From: Stieleria magnilauensis
GTDB lineage: Bacteria; Planctomycetota; Planctomycetia; Pirellulales; Pirellulaceae
Assembly: GCA_007753675.1 (NCBI GenBank)
Contig: CP036432.1
Location: 8,868,233 to 8,932,232 of the forward strand
Length of the DNA: 64,000 nucleotides
Direction: 5' to 3'
Part shown: piece by piece, positions 1 through 9,292 of the stretch
How positions within the stretch are numbered: the first letter of the stretch is position 1
Layout of the letters: the number at the start of each line of letters is the position of its first letter
Position numbers and translations under genes: made by a program
Notes under the pieces: model-generated
What the model saw: only the letters and a program-made list of their open reading frames with translations
The model's database searches: none
What the model was told of the DNA's origin: nothing

Positions 1-77
1 CCAACCGTCGCGGATCAAGCCAATCTGTGCGAATCAACACTGAGCCTTGCCAACCCTTTCCATCAAGACGATTTGAA

Positions 78-716
78 ATGTCCGATGAATCCCCTGCTGA
101 ATTGGAGCTGATCGAGCGGATCAAACAAAAAGATGCGACGGCGTTGGCGGAATACATCCGGCAGCACCACGCCCAGCTCTCCGGTTTCGTGCGATCGATC
201 ACCGGCGAACACCTGCTGGCCGTCGTCGAAGTCGATGATTTGGTCCAGGAGGTCTCCGCGGCTGCCCTTGCCGGGCTGGAAACCGCTCCGCTGGACGAGT
301 ATTCGCCGATGGACTGGCTGCAACAACTCGCCCGTCGACGCGTCGTCGATGCCCATCGCTTTCATTTTGATGCCAAGCGACGCGATGTGAATCGGCAACA
401 ATCCCTCAACGCCGCCGGCAGCGGCAGTTCGTCCGGCGATTCCGCCCCCGGGCTGGAACAATTGCTGGCCGCCAGCATGACCAGCCCCAGCGCGGCGTTC
501 AGCCGAGACGTGCGGATGATGCGTATGCAAGCGGCCGTCGAGTCACTCGGTGAAGAACAACGACAAGCGATTCGGATGCGCTATGCCGAAGGATTGCCGA
601 CCAAGAAGATCGCCGAAAAACTGGGCAAAAGCGACGTGTCGGTTCGTGTCCTGCTCTCGCGCAGCATGCGACAGTTGGAAAAAATCCTCGACGACGTCCG
701 CCCGACGCGGAAATAG
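78..716 (+). CDS. ECF-like RNA polymerase sigma factor
   Basis: Probable alternative sigma factor of 212 residues that would direct core RNA polymerase to a small promoter set. Region 2 spans roughly residues 8-105 and contains VDDLVQEV, the core-binding helix. A Ser/Gly/Ala-rich linker follows (about 108-135). Region 4 (about 150-205) carries the helix-turn-helix RMRYAEGLPTKKIAEKLGKS followed by SVRVLLSRSMRQL. I chose ATG 78 (MSDES) rather than an upstream in-frame codon at 27 because the fold starts directly after it. No anti-sigma gene is adjacent: the next gene is convergent. Planctomycetes encode many such orphan ECF factors. Regulon unknown; the family call is firm. Confidence 0.85.
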   Translation: MSDESPAELELIERIKQKDATALAEYIRQHHAQLSGFVRSITGEHLLAVVEVDDLVQEVSAAALAGLETAPLDEYSPMDWLQQLARRRVVDAHRFHFDAKRRDVNRQQSLNAAGSGSSSGDSAPGLEQLLAASMTSPSAAFSRDVRMMRMQAAVESLGEEQRQAIRMRYAEGLPTKKIAEKLGKSDVSVRVLLSRSMRQLEKILDDVRPTRK

Positions 717-824
717 CAGCCGTTGATGGAACGCGGGTTGGCAGAATGATTCGGGGCAGAATGATGGCATCGAGTAGGGGGCCATGCGGTGCGTGACTGT
801 CCCGTATGGCATGCACAGCATGCC

Positions 825-1769
825 CTACTGGTCCTGGTCTTCGGACACTTTCACGCGGCCCTGCTTTTCCCACATCGCTTGCCGCTCGGCGAAGCGTCGT
901 TTGCGTTCTTCCGAGATTTCGTTGACGCAATTGGGGCAGTGAACACCGGCTTTAAAATCCGGGTGCTGCTGATCCTCTTTCGACACCGGCCATCCGCAAG
1001 CGAAACACATCACATGCTCGCCCTCGGCCAATCCGTGGCCGACCGAAACACGCTGGTCGAACACGAAGCAGTCGCCGTTCCATTTTGACTGCTCCGGCGG
1101 GACGGTTTCCAGATACTTCAAGATGCCGCCGCGGAGGTGGTAGACCTCTTGGAAACCTTTTTGTTTCAGCAGCGCCGTCGACTTTTCACAGCGGATCCCG
1201 CCGGTGCAGTACATCGCGACCTTTTTCTGCTTGGACGGATCGAGCTGCTGGTCGACAAACTCGGGGAACTCGCGAAAGGATTCCGTGTGCGGATTCTGGG
1301 CGCCTTCAAAGCTACCGATGGCGATCTCGTACTCGTTTCGGGTATCGATCAGGACGACTTCGGGATCGGAAATCAAATCGTTCCAGTCCCGCGGATCGAC
1401 ATAGGTTCCGACCGATTCTTGGGGATCGATGCCCTCGACGCCCATTGTCACGATCTCACGTTTCAATCGGACGCGGCTGCGTCGAAACGGTTGTTCGGCG
1501 CACCTGGACTCTTTGACGTCCAGATCCGCGAACTCGGGAATCGACCGCAAGTGGTCCAGCACGGCATCGATGCCGTCGCGCGACCCCGCGATGGTTCCGT
1601 TGATGCCTTCAGTCGCCAACAACAACGATCCCTTGACGTTGTGCTCGACAAGCACCGCTTCGATCGACGGCCGCAAGTCTTGAAACTGCGGCAAGGCGAC
1701 GAATCGGTACAGCGCCGCGACGACGATCGGCAGGTCCTCGTCGGTCCGTTGGTGTGATTCGTTCGACAT
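825..1769 (-). CDS. trhO: tRNA uridine(34) hydroxylase TrhO (rhodanese-domain protein)
   Basis: Rhodanese-related protein of the YceA/TrhO family, 314 residues. The family makes 5-hydroxyuridine at wobble position 34 of tRNA using oxygen. An N-terminal acylphosphatase-like domain (about 12-110, with [13 protein letters not shown]) precedes a rhodanese domain (about 120-235). The active-site loop [12 protein letters not shown] has catalytic Cys188 and a second Cys194. The C-terminal tail carries a probable zinc site, CFACGW...HCPNC, as in long family members. ATG 1769 (MSNES) is chosen because residues read upstream of it come from a tandem-repeat array. The gene is monocistronic; its stop faces the sigma factor gene. 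Confidence 0.9.
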   Translation of the reverse strand: MSNESHQRTDEDLPIVVAALYRFVALPQFQDLRPSIEAVLVEHNVKGSLLLATEGINGTIAGSRDGIDAVLDHLRSIPEFADLDVKESRCAEQPFRRSRVRLKREIVTMGVEGIDPQESVGTYVDPRDWNDLISDPEVVLIDTRNEYEIAIGSFEGAQNPHTESFREFPEFVDQQLDPSKQKKVAMYCTGGIRCEKSTALLKQKGFQEVYHLRGGILKYLETVPPEQSKWNGDCFVFDQRVSVGHGLAEGEHVMCFACGWPVSKEDQQHPDFKAGVHCPNCVNEISEERKRRFAERQAMWEKQGRVKVSEDQDQ

Positions 1770-1850
1770 CGTGATAAACAGTGAATCGGGTCCGCTGACT
1801 GGGACGCGTTGACTTGAAACGACCTCAGCGCCCCGCCTTCTATCAAGCCC

Positions 1851-1999
1851 CCGTTGGTGTCCAGCCTTCAGCCGCAACCGTTGGTGCCCAGCCTTTAGCC
1901 GCAACCGTTGGTGCCCAGCCTTTAGGCGCGCCCCATGCCGCCGTCAGGCGCAACCGTTGGTGTCCAGCCTTTAGGCGCTCCCCATGCCGTCGTCAGGCG
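1851..1999. repeat. Tandem array, 27-bp unit, four copies, two with insertions
   Basis: Units begin with ccgttggtg and continue cccagcctttagccgcaa. Copies 1 and 2 (1851-1877, 1878-1904) are exactly 27 bp. Copies 3 (1905-1953) and 4 (1954-1999) contain an extra segment, gcgccccatgccgccgtcag or a close variant. The array lies about 80-230 bp upstream of the trhO start. Non-coding; function unknown. Confidence 0.85.
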
Positions 2000-2037
2000 A
2001 CACCCCCAAAGTGAAACACCGTTTCCTCTAGCTCAAC

Positions 2038-2095
2038 GCCCGTAGGCTCGCGCCATACGGCTGATCATCGTTTGACATCAGCCGGTTCGCGCCAG
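2038..2095. repeat. Dispersed hairpin repeat, copy 1
   Basis: Contains cggctgat...atcagccg, an 8-bp inverted repeat around a short loop, flanked by cccgtaggc and ggttcgcg. The reverse complement of about 38250-38305 matches with few differences, so this is a dispersed element of about 55 bp present twice in the window in opposite orientations. Confidence 0.7.
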
Positions 2096-2182
2096 CGTCC
2101 GGGCACCTCGCCGATGAAGTGAACTGAGCGGTCTTAGGCTAACCCCCAGACAACAACGTGCAGTGATCGCCTGAAGCCTGGC

Positions 2183-2698
2183 TTACAGCAGCATCCGCAA
2201 CGCGGCCATGGCGGTGGCGTAATCGGGTTCCTCGGTGACTTCGGCGACGATTTCCTTGTGGACGATTTCGCCGTCGGCGTTCAAGACCAAGACGGCACGG
2301 GTGAGCAATTTCAGCTCTTCGATCGTCAATCCGTAGTCGTTGCCGAAGGCGTGGGTTTGGTAGTCGCTGGCCGTCCGCATCTTGATGTCCTCGGCCCCAC
2401 AGAATCGGGCTTGGGCGAACGGCAGGTCGCGACTGACCGTGACGGCATTGATTTTGTCACCCAGCGAGGCGAGTTCTTCGTTGAACTTTTTGGTCTGGGT
2501 CGCGCAGGTCGGCGTGTCCAAACTCGGGACCACGCTGATGATGCTGGGCTTGCCTTTCAGATCGGCCAACGTCAACGTTTGGATGCCGCCTTCGGCGTAA
2601 TGGAGTTGAAAGTCGGGTGCCGGTGATCCGACAGCGAGCGCCTCTCCGGCCAAAGTCATCGGATTGCCCTTGAAAGTGATGACGCCAGTTTGAGTCAT
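2183..2698 (-). CDS. tpx: Thiol peroxidase Tpx (atypical 2-Cys peroxiredoxin)
   Basis: Reduces hydrogen peroxide and alkyl hydroperoxides with electrons from thioredoxin; cytoplasmic in the family. The protein has 171 residues, close to the usual 165-170. Peroxidatic Cys65 lies in the Tpx signature VPSLDTPTC, and the resolving Cys100 lies in RFCGAED. ATG 2698 (MTQTGVITFKG) matches the family N-terminus; in-frame codons upstream are non-homologous. The roughly 135 bp upstream is AT-rich for this genome and is shared with the divergent multihaem cytochrome gene, so it is probably a two-way promoter region. No OxyR- or PerR-like gene is nearby. Confidence 0.95.
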   Translation of the reverse strand: MTQTGVITFKGNPMTLAGEALAVGSPAPDFQLHYAEGGIQTLTLADLKGKPSIISVVPSLDTPTCATQTKKFNEELASLGDKINAVTVSRDLPFAQARFCGAEDIKMRTASDYQTHAFGNDYGLTIEELKLLTRAVLVLNADGEIVHKEIVAEVTEEPDYATAMAALRMLL

Positions 2699-2834
2699 GA
2701 TAAAAACCTTGTGTGGTGATCGGTGCGACACATTTTTACAGAACAATGTTAAGCTGTTGAAATTATGTTGCCCCGACACGCAACCGGGAATGGGTCTCAC
2801 CCCGGATGCACGGACGAGAGAATAAAAATTTCCA

Positions 2835-4949
2835 ATGTTTTTGCCACATTCGCCTCCGCCAACCCTTCGTTTCCTCGCTTGCCTCGCCGTGCTGGCCCTG
2901 GCCCCCGCGTCCCCTCGGCTGACCGCCGCCGACGGGTCAAAATTCGCCCACAGCGATGGCGACGCCCGGTTTCTGCACCAGATCCACCTCTACGATGCGA
3001 ACAATCGCCGCATCGAACCGGACTCGACGACGCCCTATTCCAGTCTGAACACCTGTGGCCGCTGCCACGACTATGAAACCATCTCCCACGGCTGGCATTT
3101 CAACGCCTTTCTGCCCGAGTCCGCCGATGGCCGTGAAGGCGAACCCTGGATCTGGACCGATCCCCGCACCGGCACTCAATTGCCGCTGTCCTACCGCGGC
3201 TGGAAACAAACCTTCGACCCCCGGAAAATCGGAATCGACCAGTGGGCCATGGTCCGACAGTTCGGCGGACGCCTGCCCGGCGGTGGCCTGGGACACGCCC
3301 CCGAACCGGACGACTCCGATACCGATGCCGACGCAGAGACCGACGGCGACGCCGATGCTGCGGCCGAAACCGCCGAAGCGGACGCGACCGCATCACGTTG
3401 GCCCCTGTCGGGATCACTGGAAATTGACTGTCTGGCATGCCACGGCGTTTCGGGGTCCTACGACTTCAACGCCCGGCGGGAACAGATCGCCGAAGAAAAC
3501 TTCGCCTGGGCCGCCACCGCCGCGCTAAAAATCGGCACGATCGACGGCCAGGTCTCGCGGATCAAAGAGGGTTCCGACCCCGACGACGAAGCGACCCAAG
3601 AAAAACTGCCCAAAGTCACTTACAACGCCTCCCGCTTCGCGACCGATGGCACGGTGTTCGTCGACTTGGTCCGCCAACCGCAAAACAACGCCTGTTACCA
3701 GTGCCATAGCAATCGAACCGTCGACGAATCGGGCATCCAACCCCGCTGGACGCACGACGAAGACGTCCACTTGCGAGCCGGAATGCAATGTGTCGATTGC
3801 CACCGCAATGGCATCGACCACCACATCGTCCGGGCCTTTCCCGGCGAAGAACACCCCAGCGGCGAAGACATGGTCACGCTGTCGTGCGCCGGTTGCCACC
3901 TGGGCGCCGACTTTGTCAACGAACTGAATCAACCGTCCGACGACGACGAACCGGAATCCCACGCGTACGACACACATCAATTGGCCGGGCGGCTGGGTTC
4001 ACCGCATCCCGCCCACGCCGGACTGCCACCGCTGCACTTTGAAAAACTCTCCTGCACCGCCTGCCACGGCGGCCCGCTGCCCCGCGACCAGGCACTCGGA
4101 ATCATGACTTCCCTGGCACACTCCCTGGGCGAAAAAGGCCACCGCACCGGGACGGAACTGCCGAGGATCGCCGGTCCGGTCTACGCCAAGGGCGACGACG
4201 GCCGAGTGTACCCGCACCGCGTGGTTTGGCCGGCGTACTGGGCCAGTCTGGTCGATGGCAAACTGCAACCGCTCGATCCCGACGCCGTTTACGAGACCAC
4301 GCGCCGGGCACTGCGGGTGCGAAGTGACTTCAGTAGCGAATTACTGTCACCCAAACTCGGCAGCTCGGAACTCAAGGAAGCGCTCGGCGAAGAACGCTAC
4401 CGCACCAAGCCCGAAGAATGGACCGAAGAGGAAGCCGCAAAAGTCGAAGCGGCGACCAAGGCAGCCGGGGAGCAATTGTTCGGCGAAAAGATCTCCGCAG
4501 CCATCGCCGCCCTGGAAGAAGAACTCGGCGTCGCGCAGGCTGTCTACGTGTCCGGCGGTTTTGTCTATGCCAGCGGAGACGAAGAAGAGACGGTCAAGAA
4601 AATCGAAGTCAAAGACGTCGACTCGATCGACATGGTCCGTTGGCCGATGGCACACAACGTTCGCCCCGCCGGTTGGTCGTTGGGGATCAGCGGATGTGTC
4701 GAATGCCACAGCGACACGGGCATGATCTTCGCCAGCACTGTCTCGGCAGTCGGTCCCGGCCCGGACCAGGGTGAGCCGGTGGCGATGTTCACGCTGCAAG
4801 GCATCGATGCAGACCAGCGGCTGACGTGGAACGAACTGTTCACCGGACGGGCCAGTTTCAAAATCATCGTCGCCACGTCCATCACCGTCCTGTCGATCAC
4901 GTTACTGCTGGCCGCCGGCATGTGGGTCGGCCGCCTGGGACGTGCTTGA
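2835..4949 (+). CDS. Seven-haem c-type cytochrome with C-terminal membrane anchor
   Basis: Exported multihaem electron carrier of 704 residues. A signal peptide (about 1-32, core FLACLAVLALAPASP) is followed by seven CXXCH haem sites at Cys74, 199, 287, 319, 351, 407 and 621 (CGRCH, CLACH, CYQCH, CVDCH, CAGCH, CTACH, CVECH). A transmembrane helix sits near 676-697 (IIVATSITVLSITLLLAAG), leaving the haem domain in the periplasm. Two inserts interrupt the haem region: an Asp/Ala/Glu-rich stretch at about 157-186 and a charged helical stretch at about 508-590. I see no catalytic signature of a named reductase. The downstream secreted protein is probably co-transcribed. Substrate and partners are unknown; the cytochrome call is secure. 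Confidence 0.88.
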   Translation: MFLPHSPPPTLRFLACLAVLALAPASPRLTAADGSKFAHSDGDARFLHQIHLYDANNRRIEPDSTTPYSSLNTCGRCHDYETISHGWHFNAFLPESADGREGEPWIWTDPRTGTQLPLSYRGWKQTFDPRKIGIDQWAMVRQFGGRLPGGGLGHAPEPDDSDTDADAETDGDADAAAETAEADATASRWPLSGSLEIDCLACHGVSGSYDFNARREQIAEENFAWAATAALKIGTIDGQVSRIKEGSDPDDEATQEKLPKVTYNASRFATDGTVFVDLVRQPQNNACYQCHSNRTVDESGIQPRWTHDEDVHLRAGMQCVDCHRNGIDHHIVRAFPGEEHPSGEDMVTLSCAGCHLGADFVNELNQPSDDDEPESHAYDTHQLAGRLGSPHPAHAGLPPLHFEKLSCTACHGGPLPRDQALGIMTSLAHSLGEKGHRTGTELPRIAGPVYAKGDDGRVYPHRVVWPAYWASLVDGKLQPLDPDAVYETTRRALRVRSDFSSELLSPKLGSSELKEALGEERYRTKPEEWTEEEAAKVEAATKAAGEQLFGEKISAAIAALEEELGVAQAVYVSGGFVYASGDEEETVKKIEVKDVDSIDMVRWPMAHNVRPAGWSLGISGCVECHSDTGMIFASTVSAVGPGPDQGEPVAMFTLQGIDADQRLTWNELFTGRASFKIIVATSITVLSITLLLAAGMWVGRLGRA

Positions 4950-4965
4950 TCCGGTAACAGGCTTC

Positions 4966-7926
4966 ATGGTTGCTCCAATCACGGTCCACCGATTCAACGT
5001 CCTTTGTCTGGCGGTGTTGCTGTGCATCGCCTGCCCGGTCGCGGCCGACGCCGAAACGTTGCGTGTGGGCTTGATCGATCCGATCGATGGGTACGGTCTG
5101 CCGGTCGAGCGATTGCCGCAGCTGCGACGTTGCCTGGTGACGGTGGACGACTCGGGGTCAATCGGCAATTCCATCCACTTGGCGAAGTGCCCGCACGACG
5201 TGATTTCGGTCTCTGATCACAGTGTCCAAGGCGTGTGCGGGCGACCGATCGAACTTCCACACGACTGGGACCTGGACACCGATCTTCGTCTCTATCGCGG
5301 TGTGGCCTGCGGCCCCTGGCGTCCCGCGACCGTCGTCCGCGAACGGCTGCTCGAACAGCGACCCAACCCACTGCTGTCCAGCCCTTGGTCCAAATGGAAG
5401 CCGCTGGCTGAATCGAATGTCCCCAACGATGTCATCGCTCGCATCAACAAACGTGGGGCATGGCAGGTGGCGTTTGACTGGGACGCCAACCTCGTGATCA
5501 GCGAGGACGAGGTTTTCACGTTGCCGCCCGGGTCGCTTGAACAACCGCATCTGTTTCAGCGCGACGATGCGATCTTGATGATGCAGCCGGTTGCAAATCC
5601 GACATCCGACTCGGCGGACCAGCTTCGCTTAAAATGCTGGACGATCTCAGGCTCAACTCGCGACACCAATCGACGATCGGAACCATCGCTGTTGAGCTTG
5701 TTATTGCAGGCGTCCGGCGAACTGCCGAGCGAACGAGGCGGCATCGAGTTGGTTTGGTTGGATGTCGGCGGTCTGTTGCCTGCGGACCTGGGTGCCGCGA
5801 TGGACGCGGCCAAGCGTCTCGGTTGCGAGGTCGTGTTTGCGAATCTCGATTCGCCCGGAAACGTCGCAACCGACACGGCGCAGCTTCTCGCCTGGTTGTC
5901 ACACCAGACCGGTGTTGCCGTCATGTTGAATCAGCGAACCACGGTCGCGCCAGACTTCTTGGCCCACCCCGCCAAAACCTCGATTCCAGACATTGCGGAA
6001 TTCCGCGACCGAGTCCAGCCTGGTTCACTCGGAGCGTTTCGACAAACAACAAAATTAATTTTGCAGGACCCAACGTTGTTGCGTCGCACGGTGGCGGAAC
6101 AACCCGGCAGTGAACCGTCCGGCCCAATCAACGCGCTGTTCGGTGAATCCACTGCGGCACTCAGCACCCAGCGGTTTCAGAGGATCGACGGACGAACCGA
6201 GGTGGTGGCGCGCGTGCCCTTGGATGCGATCGACGGTCGGTTGCTGTTGAGCGATGACGGACCAGCGCTGCGGTTGCATCAAGTGGAAGGCATTCGGCTC
6301 TACGATCTGCACGGACAACGGATCGGTGGTCCGGAGCTGAATCATCTCCCCGGCGGCAATCATGGCTGGCCGACGCAAACGCTCGATCATCGGGGCGGCT
6401 ATGTCGTCGCCCCCGAAGCGATCTCGTGGATGGGAAAAACTTGGAACACAACCGATCCCCAATGCCAGCTCTCCTGGACGCGAGGCACGACTGCCATTGT
6501 TGAGAAGACGACCAACCGAACGGGATCGGAACAACCTGAATCGATTCGCTTGATCGGCAGCCAAGAGACTCCGGACACGCTGATCTTGTCTGCCGTCACC
6601 CGAGTGGAGCAACTGGAGAGGAAAGCGGAATCAGAAGTCCCCAGCGCCGTCCTCCAGTCGGCAAGCCACTTGTTGAATCGCGGACCGTCGGTTCAATCTT
6701 GGTGGTATCGCGCATCGACCAACGGCGGAGCGGTGCGAGACCAGACCGTCTTGCAGGCATTCGGCGGAACCGCGGCGGCCTGGGATCAAAGCCATCTGCA
6801 ATGTTGGACACTGTTGGAAACGGGTTGGCTGCAAACCCCGGCGGATCGTCTGGGAGCGTTTCGACGGTCGAGTCCGCAAGCCGGATGGATTTTTGTGCAG
6901 GCTGTGAAGCTCCCGGGGTCCCCGAATCAGCCACCACGATTGGTTCTAGCCTCTAGCCTCAAGCAAGAAGCCCCTGAAGATCCTTGGGAACGAACACTGC
7001 ACCAACATCGAGCGTCGGAAACCACCTTTGCCAGCGACGGGCGTTTGTGGGTCGATGAGTACCGAGGAACGATGCCGCCGATGTCGATGGACGGCGCCGA
7101 CGCCCTCTGGTACGCGTTCCATTCACCGGGCGAACGAAGTCCGGCGAGGCGGTGGCTGCGACTGTTGGGCGATCCCAGCGAGCCGGCCGAACCGCGTGAT
7201 TGGCTGTGGCACTATGACCACGACCCCGCCGCCGAGCTGCTGCATCAACGGTTGCTGGCCGGATCGAGCCCGTCGGAAATTTTGAGTCGAATACCGAAGC
7301 CGGCGGATTCAGTGGATGATCCCGTCGCTTGGCGATCTTATCTATTGGCACTCGACCAACCATCCCTACGCAAGCAGCACTTAAACGAAGTGGTCGTTGC
7401 TGCCGATCACGTCTTAGAACTTTGCCGGCAGCGACTGGGTCAATTGCCCGTGCAGCCGGCGTCTGCCGCGACCGAGACTAAAACGGCTGAATCAGAGCCA
7501 GCGTCACCGTTTTCGATGCCGACCGATCCGGCCGGAATTTTGGCGTACGCCTGGGCGGCCGACGCGGCGTATCGTCAAGTCCGCGCGATCGGCTATCGCG
7601 AGCTTCCCGATGTGATCGAACGACATCCGATCAAGGACATGGAATCGCAGACCCGCGAATTCGAATCCGCCTTTGCCCGCCTGTGTGGGATCGTCGACAT
7701 CCTCGACCCGCGTTTTGCGCTCGCGCTGGTCCGGCATGAAAGACGGCGTGGGCATCCGGCGAAAGCCTATCAAGTGCTTTACCACCATGCCTACGAAGGC
7801 CCGGCCATGGCATGGTACTTCAAAAAGGAACGCGATCTTTGGAGCGATTCCGGTTGGGAACCGCTGCGGCGGCTCGGTCACGCCCGATGGTTTCTGCGGC
7901 AAGCAAACGAGCCGGTCATGCATTAG
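4966..7926 (+). CDS. Large secreted protein of unknown function
   Basis: Exported protein of 986 residues that I cannot assign. ATG 4966 gives a good signal peptide (NVLCLAVLLCIACPVAADA). A GTG at 4942 would overlap the upstream cytochrome gene and adds nothing to the signal. The start lies 16 bp after the cytochrome stop, so the two probably form one operon. Residues about 5-330 mix beta-rich segments, and the region around 440-520 contains RLYDLHGQRIGGPELNHLPG, suggesting a beta-sandwich or propeller. The C-terminal 250 residues look helical and repeat-like. No CXXCH is present, so it is not itself a cytochrome. An accessory or docking role for the haem protein is only inferred from position. 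Confidence 0.7.
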   Translation: MVAPITVHRFNVLCLAVLLCIACPVAADAETLRVGLIDPIDGYGLPVERLPQLRRCLVTVDDSGSIGNSIHLAKCPHDVISVSDHSVQGVCGRPIELPHDWDLDTDLRLYRGVACGPWRPATVVRERLLEQRPNPLLSSPWSKWKPLAESNVPNDVIARINKRGAWQVAFDWDANLVISEDEVFTLPPGSLEQPHLFQRDDAILMMQPVANPTSDSADQLRLKCWTISGSTRDTNRRSEPSLLSLLLQASGELPSERGGIELVWLDVGGLLPADLGAAMDAAKRLGCEVVFANLDSPGNVATDTAQLLAWLSHQTGVAVMLNQRTTVAPDFLAHPAKTSIPDIAEFRDRVQPGSLGAFRQTTKLILQDPTLLRRTVAEQPGSEPSGPINALFGESTAALSTQRFQRIDGRTEVVARVPLDAIDGRLLLSDDGPALRLHQVEGIRLYDLHGQRIGGPELNHLPGGNHGWPTQTLDHRGGYVVAPEAISWMGKTWNTTDPQCQLSWTRGTTAIVEKTTNRTGSEQPESIRLIGSQETPDTLILSAVTRVEQLERKAESEVPSAVLQSASHLLNRGPSVQSWWYRASTNGGAVRDQTVLQAFGGTAAAWDQSHLQCWTLLETGWLQTPADRLGAFRRSSPQAGWIFVQAVKLPGSPNQPPRLVLASSLKQEAPEDPWERTLHQHRASETTFASDGRLWVDEYRGTMPPMSMDGADALWYAFHSPGERSPARRWLRLLGDPSEPAEPRDWLWHYDHDPAAELLHQRLLAGSSPSEILSRIPKPADSVDDPVAWRSYLLALDQPSLRKQHLNEVVVAADHVLELCRQRLGQLPVQPASAATETKTAESEPASPFSMPTDPAGILAYAWAADAAYRQVRAIGYRELPDVIERHPIKDMESQTREFESAFARLCGIVDILDPRFALALVRHERRRGHPAKAYQVLYHHAYEGPAMAWYFKKERDLWSDSGWEPLRRLGHARWFLRQANEPVMH

Positions 7927-8031
7927 CCGACCGAAGCGGATGCGGAGCTAAATCTGACCGCCGAGCTGACACTGCGCGAGCAACGCCCCGCGATCGGTAG
8001 TTTGCCGGCGTTTATCGATCTTACGTGCGCG

Positions 8032-8811
8032 TTACCAAATTTCGACGACTAAGCCGAGGATATAAACGAGGATTCCAAGGACCCACAAGACAAAGCACGC
8101 ACCCACCGCAGCAACCTCTGCGGAGCCGACGAGGAGGATGAGGTTTCGCAGATGCGATCCATCCGTTTCTGCCAGTTGCGACCGCCAACGCCATGCAAAG
8201 CCGAGAGTGAACAACAATGCCGGAAATACGATTAGCCTGGCAACATTCCATTCCCAATCGGGAATCAGACCGATCGCACCGGCGGTGCTGACCGTCACGA
8301 AATAGATCAACGAAGGCGTGAAGGTGACGACGACAAACACGAGGGGGAAAAGAGACAGGATATCGCCGATGTAACCGAGAATCACTTCAAACCAGGGATC
8401 ACCACTCAGCCTTTCCTGCTCGCGAAGCGGTCTGCCGGCGTCCGTCGTTTCCTCAAGCTCCTCCTCTTCCTCCTCCTCGTCGAAACTGAGCTCCATCGGA
8501 TCCTGCAGCCCGAAGACCCCACTCGACTCGTCCTCCGAATCGTCAGCGCGGTCGTTGCCCAGCGGTATCCTGTCACCGTCGTCTCCTGTGATCGTGAGCG
8601 CCAAAAAGTGGATCCAGCTCACCAGCCAAATCACGGCGCACAGGCCGCTGACCGCCGATAGGACGTACAGTCCGACGCGTGCCCCTCCGACGACCTCATC
8701 CGACCGCGTCATCAGCCAAGCGACGAGAGAAAAGAAGCCGCAAACGATTCCCTTCAACAGCACGGGAATCGAGTCACGAGCCTGTCGGCGCGGGGACTCC
8801 TCATCGACCAT
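8032..8811 (-). CDS. Membrane protein of unknown function
   Basis: About 259 residues with five or six predicted membrane segments: GIVCGFFSLVAWLM, LYVLSAVSGLCAVIWLVSW, a long hydrophobic stretch containing LFPLVFVVVTFTPSLIYFV, LIVFPALLFTLGFAW, and C-terminal CFVLWVLGILVYILGLVV. Between segments 2 and 3 lies an acidic loop with a Glu run (DEEEEEEELEE). ATG 8811 is my start; a GTG at 8853 would add 14 residues, and neither has a clear Shine-Dalgarno sequence. The gene stands alone, convergent with the large secreted protein gene. Family not recognised. Confidence 0.65.
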   Translation of the reverse strand: MVDEESPRRQARDSIPVLLKGIVCGFFSLVAWLMTRSDEVVGGARVGLYVLSAVSGLCAVIWLVSWIHFLALTITGDDGDRIPLGNDRADDSEDESSGVFGLQDPMELSFDEEEEEEELEETTDAGRPLREQERLSGDPWFEVILGYIGDILSLFPLVFVVVTFTPSLIYFVTVSTAGAIGLIPDWEWNVARLIVFPALLFTLGFAWRWRSQLAETDGSHLRNLILLVGSAEVAAVGACFVLWVLGILVYILGLVVEIW

Positions 8812-9292
8812 TGCGTTTCGCTCGCATCCGGAAATGACAGGTTTCGGAGGCACATCGCGAGAAACGATGAATCGTCATTATACAACGCAGCGTTGCACTC
8901 GGGCGAATGCGACAGAGCGTTGATCTGCGGTGATCTCCCGCGAACCGCGAATTGTGCGTGAACGCGCGGCGACGGAGGCCGTTCGCACGGTTGAGAAACG
9001 ACGCCCCGGCGTTCGGTGAATCCAATCGACACGCACAAGCTGACGTCGTTTGGCGCGGCGGTCGATACAACCTCGGCCCGACCTCGGTTTTCAATGTGTG
9101 TTGCTCGATCGGGCAAGACGATGGGGGCAAAACGATCACAGCCTGAAATTGTTTTGCCGTTCGTTCGAGGATGGAGCAACGATCGTGCAACGGGACCAAT
9201 AGAACAGATAGAACTTATAGGTCCCCTATGTCCTATTGGTCCTATCGATCACGGGCCCCCTACACCACATCAGCCGGACCAACCGACACCGC
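8812..9292. other. Intergenic region with hairpin, 481 bp
   Basis: Lies between the stop of the CYTH gene and the start of the membrane protein gene, both on the minus strand, so it should hold a terminator for one and a promoter for the other. Apart from the inverted repeat at 9193-9242 I see no feature. Short frames here have no protein-like character. Confidence 0.5.
9193..9242. repeat. Inverted repeat, 10-bp arms
   Basis: ggaccaatag (9193-9202) pairs perfectly with ctattggtcc (9233-9242) around a 30-base loop rich in short cctat/ggtcc motifs. It lies about 50 bp beyond the CYTH gene stop and could act as that gene's terminator, although no T-run follows. Confidence 0.6.

Larger units (their letters stand above)
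1770..2182. other. 413-bp intergenic stretch made largely of repeats
   Basis: Lies between trhO, which is transcribed away from it, and the tpx stop codon. It holds the 27-bp tandem array at 1851-1999 and a dispersed hairpin element at about 2038-2095. I see no convincing gene. Any trhO promoter must lie in or next to the array. Confidence 0.6.

Noticed and set aside
9193-9242. Riboswitch candidate
   Set aside because: A simple inverted repeat without conserved riboswitch motifs, at a gene's 3' side rather than its 5' leader.
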